In this document: positions 17,015 through 25,863 of the stretch, in pieces
Layout: each line of letters opens with the position of its first letter
Position numbering within the stretch: the first letter of the stretch is position 1
NCBI GenBank assembly: GCA_010202645.1
Contig: CP047920.1
Location: forward strand, 558,001-622,000
DNA: 64,000 bases
Direction of reading: 5' to 3'
From: Candidatus Saccharibacteria bacterium oral taxon 488
GTDB lineage: Bacteria; Patescibacteriota; Saccharimonadia; Saccharimonadales; Saccharimonadaceae
Translations under genes and position numbers: made by a program
Notes under the pieces: generated by a model
What the model saw: the letters and a program-made list of their open reading frames with translations, nothing else
What the model was told of the DNA's origin: nothing
Databases searched by the model: none

Positions 17015-17736
17015 ATGCAATCACCGCGACCAACTTAACAAAACGCTACGGTGACTTTGTCGCAGTCGACAGCCTTAATCTATCAATTGAAAAGGGTGAG
17101 TTATTTTCACTACTTGGTGTCAATGGTGCAGGTAAGACGACATTGATTAAAATGTTATCTTGCTTAAGCCAACCAACACAAGGTGATGCTATTTTACTCG
17201 GCAATAGTATTACCGAAAAACCTCAGGCAGTCAAACAGATGATCAACGTTTCACCGCAAGAAACTGCTGTAGCTGGTAATTTATCAGTCCGCGAGAATCT
17301 CGAACTGATTGCTGGACTCTACGGACAATCTGCTCATAACGCCAGTGAGAGCGCCTCACGTATGGCAAGCCAATTCAAGCTCGAAACTGTCGAACATAAA
17401 AAAGCTAAGCATTTGTCTGGCGGCATGCAGCGACGCCTGTCGATCGCCATGGCGCTCATCTCAAATCCAAAAATATTATTCATTGACGAACCAACGCTAG
17501 GTCTTGATATTTTTTCGCGCCGTGAGTTATGGGAGGCGATCCAGTTGCTCAAAGGTACAGTGACGACGCTGTTGACAACTCACTATCTCGAGGAAATTGA
17601 AGCATTGTCTGATCGTGTCGGCGTTATGGCGCGCGGCAAGCTCGTGGCGATCGGTACAGTAGCAGAACTGCAAAAACAAACCAATACACGCACTCTCGAG
17701 GATGCGTTTGTCGCACTTGTAGGAGGTATTCGATGA
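17011..17736 (+). CDS. ABC transporter ATP-binding protein
   Basis: The 241-residue ATPase has Walker A GVNGAGKTT at about residues 36-44, the signature LSGGMQRRLSIA, Walker B ILFIDEPTLGLD and the switch histidine in TTHYLEE. It belongs to the DrrA/CcmA-like exporter class. It is cotranscribed with the AbrB regulator and the ABC-2 permease that follows with a 4-bp overlap. The substrate, perhaps a drug, peptide or lipid, is unknown. Confidence 0.92.
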   Translation: MNAITATNLTKRYGDFVAVDSLNLSIEKGELFSLLGVNGAGKTTLIKMLSCLSQPTQGDAILLGNSITEKPQAVKQMINVSPQETAVAGNLSVRENLELIAGLYGQSAHNASESASRMASQFKLETVEHKKAKHLSGGMQRRLSIAMALISNPKILFIDEPTLGLDIFSRRELWEAIQLLKGTVTTLLTTHYLEEIEALSDRVGVMARGKLVAIGTVAELQKQTNTRTLEDAFVALVGGIR

Positions 17737-18482
17737 GATCATTACTATTTGCTAAACGCTGTACAAAAGAAGTTGTACGCGATCCGATCAATCTATTCTT
17801 TGGATTAGTCTTTCCACTCGTTTTGCTTGGACTGCTCTCTATTATAAATGCCAGCATTCCCGCCGAAGCCAATAATACTATGTTTGCCATCAAAAATTTG
17901 GCACCAGGTATCGCAATGTTCGGTACGGCATTCCTAGCACTATTCTCAGGTATGCTCCTAGCAAAAGACCGAACTTCATCATTCCTGATGCGTCTGTTTA
18001 CCTCGCCTATGACAGCCCGAGATTTTATCATTGGATACACAATTCCGATGATTATCATTGCTACCATGCAGGCAGTGATTACCCTCGTTATCGCCTGCTG
18101 TATCGGGCTCGACTTTTCAGTGCATATTATTGGGGCAATCGTTATTACAACGGTAACGTCGCTTCTATTTGTTGGATGTGGGTTATTCTTCGGCAGTCTC
18201 ATTAACGAGCGAGCAGTTGGCGGTATATGTGGCGCCCTGCTCACCAATGTCGCTGGCTGGCTGTCGGGCGTATTTGTCCCGGTTGATCTCATCGGCGGTG
18301 GCTTTAAAATGGTTGCGGAAGCACTGCCATTTTACCACAGTGTTGCCGCCATTAAAGGCAGTATTGAGGGGAATTGGCAAGTCATCACACCACATCTACT
18401 GATTGTTTTGTGTTATACCACCGTTATCTTTACACTCGCTATCTATATCTTTCGGCGAAAGATGACCGGACGAAACACCTAA
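17733..18482 (+). CDS. ABC-2 type transporter permease
   Basis: The 249-residue protein has about six transmembrane helices in the ABC-2 pattern: an N-terminal amphipathic segment (RSLLFAKRCTKEVVRDPINL), then helices with AMFGTAFLALFSGMLLAKDR and DFIIGYTIPMIIIATMQAV. It pairs with the preceding ATPase to form an exporter. The operon ends at the terminator at 18525-18550. Confidence 0.9.
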   Translation: MRSLLFAKRCTKEVVRDPINLFFGLVFPLVLLGLLSIINASIPAEANNTMFAIKNLAPGIAMFGTAFLALFSGMLLAKDRTSSFLMRLFTSPMTARDFIIGYTIPMIIIATMQAVITLVIACCIGLDFSVHIIGAIVITTVTSLLFVGCGLFFGSLINERAVGGICGALLTNVAGWLSGVFVPVDLIGGGFKMVAEALPFYHSVAAIKGSIEGNWQVITPHLLIVLCYTTVIFTLAIYIFRRKMTGRNT

Positions 18483-18524
18483 TTTATCTGGATCTGGCAC
18501 CCTAGAATTCAACTATTCATAACG

Positions 18525-18550
18525 AAAGCCGCCCTTTATCGGCGGCTTTT
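18525..18550 (+). terminator. Intrinsic terminator of the ABC operon
   Basis: AAAGCCGCC, a 7-nt loop and GGCGGCTTT form a 9-bp stem followed by T. The flanking A and T runs suggest it may work in both directions and also end the tRNA-Leu transcript from the minus strand. Confidence 0.85.
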
Positions 18551-18560
18551 GTAACAATTG

Positions 18561-18646
18561 TGGTGCGCGAGGCGGGAATCGAACCCGCACGACTTTTGGT
18601 CAAGGGATTTTAAGTCCCTCGCGTCTACCAATTCCGCCACTCGCGC
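18561..18646 (-). tRNA. tRNA-Leu (anticodon UAA)
   Basis: The minus strand folds as a class II tRNA with acceptor GCGCGAG / CTCGCGC, a long variable arm, T-loop GTTCGATTC and anticodon TAA in the context ACTTAAAAT. The 3' CCA is encoded at 18561-18563. Confidence 0.95.
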
Positions 18647-18668
18647 CTACCCGTAGTATACTATATTT

Positions 18669-18803
18669 ATGCGGCAAATTGTACACATCCACGGCGGCAA
18701 TACGTTCAATAGTTATGCGCAATATCTTGAGACACTCAAAAATGACTCCATTCGGTACGAGCGACTGCTCTACACACCAATATGGCGTAAATGGTTGGCC
18801 TAA
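18669..18803 (+). pseudogene. Truncated N-terminus of an alpha/beta hydrolase-like protein
   Basis: A 44-codon frame reads MRQIVHIHGGNTFNSYAQYL and ends in TPIWRKWLA. The opening strand and HGG resemble the oxyanion region of RBBP9/YdeN-like alpha/beta hydrolases, but the serine nucleophile and the rest of the fold are missing. -10 TATACT (18657-18662) ends 6 nt before its ATG, so the promoter is intact. After the stop, up to 18913, I see no further gene. Confidence 0.55.
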
Positions 18804-18913
18804 ACATAAATGATGCTGGTCTTGTTGACCGACATGCCAAACTCGATTTACTGTTTCAAAAATTATTCTATTCAATTAGACAAACTGTCTGTAGATTATC
18901 CCCATTTTACATA

Positions 18914-19288
18914 CTACATCTGAAATGCCGTTATCCAAAAACATATCGTGGATATAAGTGAAATCGGAGTCATAACATATTTTTCTTTCCTACTTTTTGA
19001 AATCATATTCATAATAGTATTCAAAGATAGGTAAGCGGCAAAGAAGAAACAAATATATTTAGTAACCCCAAAAGACAACCATAAAGGAATAAAACCTCCA
19101 GCTTGCAAAATAATTATCATTGCAAAAATTTGAATAGCCACCGAAATAGCTGCCATAACTCTCAATTTCTTAGGCAAGATTTTATGTTGTCCGCCCATAG
19201 TAAATTCACCCAAAGGCAAACCGCAAGCAACAAGAACTGTCATAGTTGCTATAACTCCAAATAATACCGCACCTAATATTGAAAACAT
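18914..19288 (-). CDS. Small multi-spanning membrane protein, possibly acquired
   Basis: The 124-residue protein has four hydrophobic segments and a conserved-looking loop GLPLGEFTMGGQHKILPKKL that I associate with small membrane proteins of Firmicutes. The function is unknown. The gene and its flanks are visibly more AT-rich than neighbours, it uses a Shine-Dalgarno leader (AAGGGAG), and it sits between tRNA-Leu and tRNA-Cys genes beside a gene remnant. Together these suggest lateral gain, but that is an inference. Confidence 0.6.
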   Translation of the reverse strand: MFSILGAVLFGVIATMTVLVACGLPLGEFTMGGQHKILPKKLRVMAAISVAIQIFAMIIILQAGGFIPLWLSFGVTKYICFFFAAYLSLNTIMNMISKSRKEKYVMTPISLISTICFWITAFQM

Positions 19289-19371
19289 AAATCAATATTC
19301 TCCCTTCGCAAAATACAAAAATTCAGTTGCAAATTCAACTTTATTTCACTCAATATTTTCACTTATACTAT

Positions 19372-19388
19372 AGCTCTCCAAGAGAGCT
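19372..19388. terminator. Hairpin between tRNA-Cys and the small membrane protein gene
   Basis: AGCTCTC, CAA and GAGAGCT form a perfect 7-bp stem followed by TTT on the plus strand. Its role is unclear because no plus-strand gene precedes it; it may insulate the minus-strand units. Confidence 0.4.
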
Positions 19389-19403
19389 TTTATCGACAAT
19401 CCT

Positions 19404-19476
19404 GGAGGCACGTACGAGAGTCGAACTCGTCTAAAAGGTTTTGCAGACCTCTGCGTAACCGCTCCGCCAACGCGCC
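19404..19476 (-). tRNA. tRNA-Cys (anticodon GCA)
   Basis: The minus strand gives acceptor GGCGCGT / ACGTGCC (one G-U), D-loop with AGCGGTTA, anticodon GCA in GTCTGCAAAA, T-loop GTTCGACTC and an encoded CCA at 19404-19406. Confidence 0.95.
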
Positions 19477-19496
19477 ACTTTACTCATTATAGCAAA

Positions 19497-21299
19497 CTAT
19501 AGTTGTTCTTTGAACATTTCATAGAACTCACCACGTTTGGCAATCAACTCGCTGCACGATCCCTGCTCGACAATTCGACCATCTTTCATAAAGTAAATTG
19601 TATCAGCTTTTTTCACGGTGCTTAGGCGATGGCTGATAGTGATGATCGTTTTATCTTTTTGCTTGAAGAGATGACGGAAAATCCGTGCCTCAGCCGCCGC
19701 ATCAACAGCGCTGGTCGGCTCATCCAAAATAACAATTGGTGCATCACGGTAAAAATTACGCGCCAACGCCAGCCGCTGCCATTGTCCACCGGACAGGTCC
19801 ACGCTTCTGTCATCACCGTCATCCATCATCCACTTGTCAACGTAACTATCTCCGCCCTTTGGTAACTTCTTCACGAAATCATCAGCTTCCGCCTGCCTGA
19901 GTGCGGCCGCCAACCGTCGCCGATCTAATCCACGAGAAACATCGCCGTACCACACATTTTCATGAGCCGTCGCAAAATCATAGCGAATAAAGCTCTGGCT
20001 TAGCACGGCTAATTTCTGATGCCAATCAGCTGTATTCACCTCGCGAAGATTCTGTCCATCAATCAAAATCTCGCCGCCAGTCGGTTGATACAATCCCGTC
20101 AATAATTTCACCAGCGTGGTTTTGCCTGCGCCATTCTCACCGACGATCGCCACATGCTGACCGCACTTAATATCTAGTGACAAACCCTTGAGTACGAGAT
20201 TTTTGCTACCTGGATAATGAAACTTGATATTACTAATCGTAATCGATTTGTCTACACTAAGCGGTAGGCTTGGCTTGATATTTACCAATGGCAACTCCAT
20301 AAACCGCTGGTAATCAGCCATATTTATCACCTCCTCATCGATGGAGTTATATATTGAAATCAAACTATCAACGCTACCAAGTACTCGACCCACCATTTGT
20401 TGTACCAATACAAACTGACCAATCGACTGGCGATGCGCAATAATTTCTAGTGTTACCCACACCAGCGCCACCACTTCTGCAGCTGCCTGCAGTGCCTCGC
20501 CACCAAGCCGCTTACCCATAAAGCTGCGCTCATATTTAATCATCTGTAATTGATCCTTATCACGTAGCGCAGCCCGCTCTGTTAACAGATGCTTGACAAT
20601 GCCATACAATCGTAATTCAGCAACATTCTCTGGCCTACTCACCACATATTCGATCCACCACATACGCCGCCTGACATTAGTGTTTTTGCGCCAATAGTTT
20701 GATGTCAAACGAGATAGCCGGAACTGAACGATACCACTAGGGATGATAGCCACGACAAGTAACAGGCCCAGCCACCAACCAACTGATGAGATAATCCATA
20801 ACCCTATCACTAACGAGATAATATTTGTCACGATGTTAGTTAGGCGTGAAAACAGATACGAAAATGAACCGGCAAAGCGCTTCGCTCGATCAAACATATC
20901 AATTGTCGCCGGGTCATCATAACGCCAAAAATCCAGTCCATGAAGCCGTGCATACATCTGATCGTTAATACTCGATTCTAGCTGGTAACGCATTAACTGC
21001 TCAAAATAGGCTTGCACAATTCCCCAAAAACTCATGACCACGCCAAGCACCACTGTAATAATTACGTACACGAGTAGCTGCTGCGAGTCACCACCACCGG
21101 TATATGCCTCTGTCAATGCGGTGGTTGTTAACGCTGCAAAATATGTTGTTGCGAGCGGTAATGATGCCGTCAATATCGCTCCAACCGCTTGAATAATGAT
21201 AGTACGCGGTGATGTCTGCCAAACTGCTACGAGGGCACTAATAAGTGTTTTAACAATCTGACGAGCTTGAGGTCTCTCAGTTTCTGACACGTCCAACAT
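19497..21299 (-). CDS. ABC exporter, fused membrane and ATPase domains
   Basis: The protein of about 600 residues has an N-terminal six-helix exporter domain (about residues 20-340) and a C-terminal ATPase with Walker A GENGAGKTTLVKLL, signature LSGGQWQRLALARNF, Walker B IVILDEPTSAVD and H-loop TISHRLSTV. This is the homodimeric MsbA/lipid or peptide exporter layout; the cargo is unknown. Upstream in-frame starts run into tRNA-Leu, so I chose the ATG at 21299 (21317 is an alternative). Its start lies only about 22 bp after tRNA-Leu. Confidence 0.88.
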   Translation of the reverse strand: MLDVSETERPQARQIVKTLISALVAVWQTSPRTIIIQAVGAILTASLPLATTYFAALTTTALTEAYTGGGDSQQLLVYVIITVVLGVVMSFWGIVQAYFEQLMRYQLESSINDQMYARLHGLDFWRYDDPATIDMFDRAKRFAGSFSYLFSRLTNIVTNIISLVIGLWIISSVGWWLGLLLVVAIIPSGIVQFRLSRLTSNYWRKNTNVRRRMWWIEYVVSRPENVAELRLYGIVKHLLTERAALRDKDQLQMIKYERSFMGKRLGGEALQAAAEVVALVWVTLEIIAHRQSIGQFVLVQQMVGRVLGSVDSLISIYNSIDEEVINMADYQRFMELPLVNIKPSLPLSVDKSITISNIKFHYPGSKNLVLKGLSLDIKCGQHVAIVGENGAGKTTLVKLLTGLYQPTGGEILIDGQNLREVNTADWHQKLAVLSQSFIRYDFATAHENVWYGDVSRGLDRRRLAAALRQAEADDFVKKLPKGGDSYVDKWMMDDGDDRSVDLSGGQWQRLALARNFYRDAPIVILDEPTSAVDAAAEARIFRHLFKQKDKTIITISHRLSTVKKADTIYFMKDGRIVEQGSCSELIAKRGEFYEMFKEQL

Positions 21300-21321
21300 A
21301 GTGATGTACAATAATCCCATT

Positions 21322-21408
21322 TGGTGCGAGCGAGAAGACTTGAACTTCCACGAACTTGCGTTCACTAGCCCCTCAAGCTAGCGCGTCTACCAATTCCGCC
21401 ACGCCCGC
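21322..21408 (-). tRNA. tRNA-Leu (anticodon GAG)
   Basis: Acceptor GCGGGCG / CGCTCGC (one G-U), anticodon GAG in CTTGAGGGG, a long variable arm and T-loop GTTCAAGTC fit a class II tRNA-Leu. CCA is encoded at 21322-21324. A TATAAT lies about 14 bp upstream. Confidence 0.95.
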
Positions 21409-21433
21409 ACGACTGTCATCATTATACCTGACC

Positions 21434-23230
21434 CTACGGTGTTTTGTAAACTGAATCTTGGCGAACCGTCCAGTAGATCACGTCGGCGAACCGATCGGTG
21501 GGATATACCAACCGCATTGACTTATCAAGCGCCGACACGGAACGCAAGTGAATGTAATCCAGTTGCACTTGATATAATGCGAGGGCTGGCACATCGGACT
21601 GCCAATGCTTGGTAAATGTTTGGTATTTGCTAACTCGTTGCTTGGCGTTTTGTTTGGTGCGACCAGCCGCGAGGGCATCATCGGCCACCGCGCTGTTATA
21701 GTTAGCAAAATTGAGACCACCTTGATTGGCCTGTGATGAATGCCAGTAGGCAAAGACATCGGCATCACCACCCAGTACCAACTCATACAGTAGTACATCA
21801 AAGCCACGCGGCCGCAGGACGGACTGCAAAACGTTCTGCGAGGCATCATTTGGATCAACCACCCTTAGGTCAACGGTGATATGTAGCGTTTCCTGCCAGA
21901 CTTTTACGAGTTCACGCGCAATAGTTTCAAAATCAGAGCCCTTGAGTGTCACGAACGACAATTGCAAAACCTGCTCGCCCTTTTTGCGCTGATTACCGAC
22001 TACTTTCCATCCTTCTTCGTCCAGTAATTTTTTCGCTGCTTCTGTGTCATACGGCAAACGACCGGCCAGTTGCCCATCCACTTGGTCGTCAAAAATTGGG
22101 CCATGCAGTAGCTTCTTGGCAAAGGCAAACTTCTCACGCAGTGCTTGGGTATTAATCGACTGGACCAGTGCTTGTCGAACTTTGCGCGAACTCACCATTT
22201 CGCTCTGGGTGTTAAATAATGCGTAGACACCATCGTTAATAGCGTACGACCGCGAGGCATACATATGACGGATCTGGTCTGACTGAGCCATGTATGACAA
22301 CTCCGGTGTCGCCATAATTTCACTCGTCTTGAGACCTTTGGTGATCTCGTCCCGCGTCGGATATACATACAGCTGAAAGCGATCCAGCTTTGGCGCACCA
22401 TGATGATACTGTGAGTTCGCCACGAGATGAAGCACTTTTTTCGACCCTTCAGCATTGGCATTCTGTAGAATCCGCATAGCAAACGGCCCAGAAGTTACGG
22501 GCGACTTACCATAACCATGCTCGCGTAGCTCAGCCGGATTAACTTCACTGAGGCTGTGTTGAGGCAAAACCGGAAAGGTGAGGGCGTGCATGAACGGTGC
22601 GTACGGGGCCGGCAGGGTAAATTGCACTGTCCGCTCGTCAACCTGCTTGACGTTGATCGACTGCCAACCAGTAATTGACGATTGTGTCCGTGCATCCTTG
22701 AGTAGATTAACAGTAAACACCACGTCGCGAGCATCCAGTGGCGCTCCGTCTGACCACTTGAGATTACGGCGCAATTTGACCGTGTACTCAGTCTCGGCCT
22801 CATTGACTGTGACTGACTCAGCGAGGTCCCCCTTGATATGTCCGGTCGTATCATAATTATAAAGACTCGCAAACATCAGTCGGGCCGCCGACTTTTCGGC
22901 ACTACTACGAGCAAAGATTGGGTTCAGCGTCTCTAGCGGACCTAGTACGCCCTCTGAATATGACCCACCGCTAGCCGGCGCATTATTATTGGCATACAAT
23001 TCGCGAAACGACAGCCACTGCACCATACTGACCGTAATTAACAAAATAACCAGAAAGATCCATCCCAAGACATGTCGCTTGACTCCAGCCAAATGTTCGA
23101 GGCGCAAGGAGATAAACGTATGCGCGTGACGCAGGGTCGTCTTGGTTAGTTTCTGCGCCCGTCCATCGAGGTCTTTCGTTGTGAAGTCCAGCCGCAGAAA
23201 TTTTTTCCAAGATGATTTTTTTGTGTCCAA
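21434..23230 (-). CDS. Membrane-anchored family 5 (oligopeptide) solute-binding protein
   Basis: The 598-residue protein has a cytoplasmic N-terminus of about 50 residues, one transmembrane helix (VLGWIFLVILLITVSMVQWL) and a SBP_bac_5 fold: ETLNPIF, LKWSDGAPLDARDVVFTVNLL, and a C-terminal domain with RVVDPNDASQNVLQ. It should bind peptides outside the membrane. There is no lipobox; anchoring is by the helix. It starts with TTG and AGGAG 6 nt upstream, overlaps nothing and follows secG by 9 bp. No matching permease or ATPase gene is in the window. Confidence 0.88.
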   Translation of the reverse strand: MDTKKSSWKKFLRLDFTTKDLDGRAQKLTKTTLRHAHTFISLRLEHLAGVKRHVLGWIFLVILLITVSMVQWLSFRELYANNNAPASGGSYSEGVLGPLETLNPIFARSSAEKSAARLMFASLYNYDTTGHIKGDLAESVTVNEAETEYTVKLRRNLKWSDGAPLDARDVVFTVNLLKDARTQSSITGWQSINVKQVDERTVQFTLPAPYAPFMHALTFPVLPQHSLSEVNPAELREHGYGKSPVTSGPFAMRILQNANAEGSKKVLHLVANSQYHHGAPKLDRFQLYVYPTRDEITKGLKTSEIMATPELSYMAQSDQIRHMYASRSYAINDGVYALFNTQSEMVSSRKVRQALVQSINTQALREKFAFAKKLLHGPIFDDQVDGQLAGRLPYDTEAAKKLLDEEGWKVVGNQRKKGEQVLQLSFVTLKGSDFETIARELVKVWQETLHITVDLRVVDPNDASQNVLQSVLRPRGFDVLLYELVLGGDADVFAYWHSSQANQGGLNFANYNSAVADDALAAGRTKQNAKQRVSKYQTFTKHWQSDVPALALYQVQLDYIHLRSVSALDKSMRLVYPTDRFADVIYWTVRQDSVYKTP

Positions 23231-23239
23231 GGCGCGCTC

Positions 23240-23476
23240 CTAGCCCTTCAGACTCGGCAACACCAAACTCGCCAAGATCGACAGCACGAACACAACAGCA
23301 AACACAATAGTCACATCAAACAAGTTCTTGTCAAAACCTCGCCGCGTGGTGAACAGCTCGCCCGACGAACCAAAGCCTGCGCCCAAGCTAGCACCACGCT
23401 GCTGCAATAATATGGCAATGATCATCAAAATGGCTGATCCTAATGTGACATACGGCAAAATAGTATCAAGTGACAT
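23240..23476 (-). CDS. secG: Preprotein translocase subunit SecG
   Basis: The 78-residue protein has two transmembrane helices around the conserved loop QQRGASLGAGFGSSGELFTTRRGFDK, the hallmark of SecG. It assists SecYE-dependent export. A Shine-Dalgarno (AAGGAG) precedes the ATG. It lies 9 bp downstream of the 4-TM protein gene, and the anchored binding protein follows. Confidence 0.92.
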   Translation of the reverse strand: MSLDTILPYVTLGSAILMIIAILLQQRGASLGAGFGSSGELFTTRRGFDKNLFDVTIVFAVVFVLSILASLVLPSLKG

Positions 23477-23485
23477 GCTTTCTCC

Positions 23486-23857
23486 TTATTCTGGCGCCGG
23501 CTTGATAACGAAGGCGCTACTTACTATATAGTTTACCAGACTGAGTATGATTCCGGCAAGAATTGACGAGCCAAAACTCATGGATAATCCCGGCGCCAGC
23601 GCCAATGATATATATACCATGATGCCATTCACCACCAGCGTAAATAAACCGAGCGTGAGCAAGATCGCCGGTAGTGATAAAATGACAACGATTGGTTTTA
23701 AGATAGAGTTGACGATCGAAAAGATGAGGCCAGCGAGGACAAACGTTGCCGTCGTCTCGACCACTGGCTCACTCGTCCCGAGAAGCCGCACCGCCACCCA
23801 GATACCAACAGAATTAAGTACCCACCTAACAAAAAATATTGCAAATTGTCGTCTCAT
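23486..23857 (-). CDS. Four-TM membrane protein of the phage-holin-4-like (PF04020) type
   Basis: The 123-residue protein has four hydrophobic segments including LILKPIVVILSLPAILLTLG, typical of the widespread chromosomal 'phage holin family 4' (YvlD-like). Despite its name the family is not evidence of prophage. TATAAT ends 11 nt before the ATG, leaving a leader of only a few bases. It is followed by secG. Confidence 0.82.
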   Translation of the reverse strand: MRRQFAIFFVRWVLNSVGIWVAVRLLGTSEPVVETTATFVLAGLIFSIVNSILKPIVVILSLPAILLTLGLFTLVVNGIMVYISLALAPGLSMSFGSSILAGIILSLVNYIVSSAFVIKPAPE

Positions 23858-23882
23858 GACTACATTTCATTATATCATAATG

Positions 23883-24251
23883 CTAGCAGACGCCATCGAC
23901 TACCTTGCGCTCAGTACTTTTAATGTGCAGCTGGAGCTGCTGGCGACTACTCGTCCCCTCAATGCAGATCGCGGCCGGCGTCGAACCAGACGGCGGGATT
24001 GTCCGTACAGTGATTACGATGTCTGGTGAGCCACTCTTGAATGACTGCGGCAATGTCGTTGGGTATGACCCTTTGAAGTTTTTTTCCTGCTCCGCCGCTG
24101 ATAGCGCATTCTGTAGATCTGACGTTATGGCTTTACGTACCGTCTCTTTGCGCCAGCCATTATAGCTGACGAGACCGATACCCGCCAAGATGCCGATAAC
24201 CACAACGACAATTAGTATTTCTATGACGGTAAATCCATACTTGCGACTCAT
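23883..24251 (-). CDS. Type IV pilin-like protein (prepilin)
   Basis: The 122-residue protein has a class III prepilin signal: MSRKYG then FTVIEILIVVVVIGILAGIG, with the peptidase site between G6 and F7 and the assembly glutamate at +5. A globular domain with two cysteines follows. It would be a pilus or pseudopilus subunit. The ATG sits 7 nt after a -10-like TATCAT (24259-24264). The assembly ATPase PilB is encoded at 56234-57856. Confidence 0.88.
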   Translation of the reverse strand: MSRKYGFTVIEILIVVVVIGILAGIGLVSYNGWRKETVRKAITSDLQNALSAAEQEKNFKGSYPTTLPQSFKSGSPDIVITVRTIPPSGSTPAAICIEGTSSRQQLQLHIKSTERKVVDGVC

Positions 24252-24253
24252 AC

Positions 24254-25837
24254 TTATGATGATAGCATAAGCATAATCTTTTTCGCTAGCTCTTTACCTA
24301 CAATTTTTTCGAGATCAGTCAGCGGGGCGTTCCGTATATGATTGATGCTACCAAACTTTTTCAGCAATTTCGCACGGGTTTTTGGCCCCACGCCAGGAAT
24401 TTCCTCCAGCTGGTTTTTCGTTTGCTGCTGACGCTTCAGCGTGGTGTGATAGCTCACCGCAAAGCGGTGCGATTCGTCGCGAATACGCTGGAACAGTTTG
24501 ACGATGTCAGTTGTTGCGAGAGCATTCTCATCCGCCTTCGAGTATTCTTTATAATTTTGCTCAATGCTAGCTCGTAAGTTTTTTGAATGCGAGCCGGCGT
24601 TGCGCTGACTCGGGTGTAAATTCACTATATAAGCATCGCCGTCTTCGTGAATCGCGATATCTGCCCGTGGCTGCGACTGGATCTGTTTGATAAACGCCAT
24701 ATCAATCTGCGAACCAATTTTATGTACCAACAACTCTTCCTCACGCTTGGCGATGCTGATGATCGGCACGGTGACACCACGCTCATCACGCGCTCTGATG
24801 GCCGCCGCTAGTTGACCTTTACCGCCGTCAATCAGTAGCAGATCGGGACGACCCCAGCTTTTTAGATGACGCTCGCTCAGCCGGCGAAAAATCGTCTGAT
24901 GGATATTACCCGTGTCATCATTTTTCTCACTAACTTTGAATTTGCGGTACTCTGCCCGGTCGCTCGCGCCATTGGTAAATACCACCATACTGGCGACAAC
25001 CTGCTGGCCACTCATATGCGAAATGTCATAGCCCTCAATGCGCGCTGGGATATCTTTTAGACCCAATAATTTTGCCAATTCAGCCAGCGCCTTGTCCTTA
25101 GAAATATCCAAAAACTCTTTGTCGCCAAAACAAACCCGCCGCTGCAACTCCTGCATGGCGCGCAGCTTATTGCGAAGATCAGCCGCCCGCTCAAAATCAT
25201 GCAGCCCAGCCGCCGTTTTCATGTCGCGCTCCAGCTCGGCGGCGATGGCTTTACGATTACCCTTGATATAGCTGATGAGTTTGCGTAGATTAGCTTTGTA
25301 TAGCTCCGGCCCATCACTCAGCCGCGGACTCAAACCCAAATCTTCATCCAACTTCGACTGCCCCGGTCGCCTCTGCCTGGTCAAATACGGAAACACTCGC
25401 CGCAAATAGCGTAAAGCTTTTTTCAGAGCAAAGCCATTATAAAACGGGCCAATATATTCCGCGCCGTCATCGGCTGGATTACGCGTAAAACTGACAGTCG
25501 GCCACTCACTTTTCATGTCGATTCGCACATACGTTTGCGATTTATCATCACGCAGCAGCACGTTGTAACGCGGCATATAACGTTTGACCATTTCGCTCTC
25601 AAGGAACAGTGCATCAACTTCGCTCTCGGTCTCAATCCAATCAGTATCAGCAATTTCCGCCACCAACGCCATGGTTTTATTGTCCCGCCCGCGCGAATCC
25701 TGAAAATATTGGCGCACGCGGTTTTTTAGCACCGCCGCCTTGCCCACATAAATAATCTCGCCGCTAGCAGACTTGTGAAAATAGACACCGGGAGTGCGCG
25801 GTAGGGTTTTAAGTTTTTGCTGCAACCGTTGATTCAC
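24254..25837 (-). CDS. uvrC: Excinuclease ABC subunit C
   Basis: The 527-residue protein has an N-terminal GIY-YIG nuclease (GVYFHKSASGEIIYVGKA), a UVR motif, a central UvrC homology domain with LLIDGGKGQLAAA and a C-terminal helix-hairpin-helix (EIPGVGPKTRAKLLKKFG). It makes the dual incisions of nucleotide excision repair with UvrA and UvrB (uvrB at 40891-42861). I chose a GTG start at 25837, since TATAAT (25844-25849) ends 6 nt before it, giving a leaderless GTG start. It abuts the pilin gene downstream. Confidence 0.93.
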   Translation of the reverse strand: MNQRLQQKLKTLPRTPGVYFHKSASGEIIYVGKAAVLKNRVRQYFQDSRGRDNKTMALVAEIADTDWIETESEVDALFLESEMVKRYMPRYNVLLRDDKSQTYVRIDMKSEWPTVSFTRNPADDGAEYIGPFYNGFALKKALRYLRRVFPYLTRQRRPGQSKLDEDLGLSPRLSDGPELYKANLRKLISYIKGNRKAIAAELERDMKTAAGLHDFERAADLRNKLRAMQELQRRVCFGDKEFLDISKDKALAELAKLLGLKDIPARIEGYDISHMSGQQVVASMVVFTNGASDRAEYRKFKVSEKNDDTGNIHQTIFRRLSERHLKSWGRPDLLLIDGGKGQLAAAIRARDERGVTVPIISIAKREEELLVHKIGSQIDMAFIKQIQSQPRADIAIHEDGDAYIVNLHPSQRNAGSHSKNLRASIEQNYKEYSKADENALATTDIVKLFQRIRDESHRFAVSYHTTLKRQQQTKNQLEEIPGVGPKTRAKLLKKFGSINHIRNAPLTDLEKIVGKELAKKIMLMLSS

Positions 25838-25863
25838 AGTATCATTATAACTTATACAGACAG

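Noticed and set aside
18561..21408. Integrated element bounded by tRNA attachment sites
   Set aside because: No integrase or direct repeat of a tRNA 3' end was seen; only a weak hotspot is supported.
23486..23857. Holin-family gene as a sign of prophage
   Set aside because: The PF04020-like family is chromosomal and widespread; no other phage gene is nearby.
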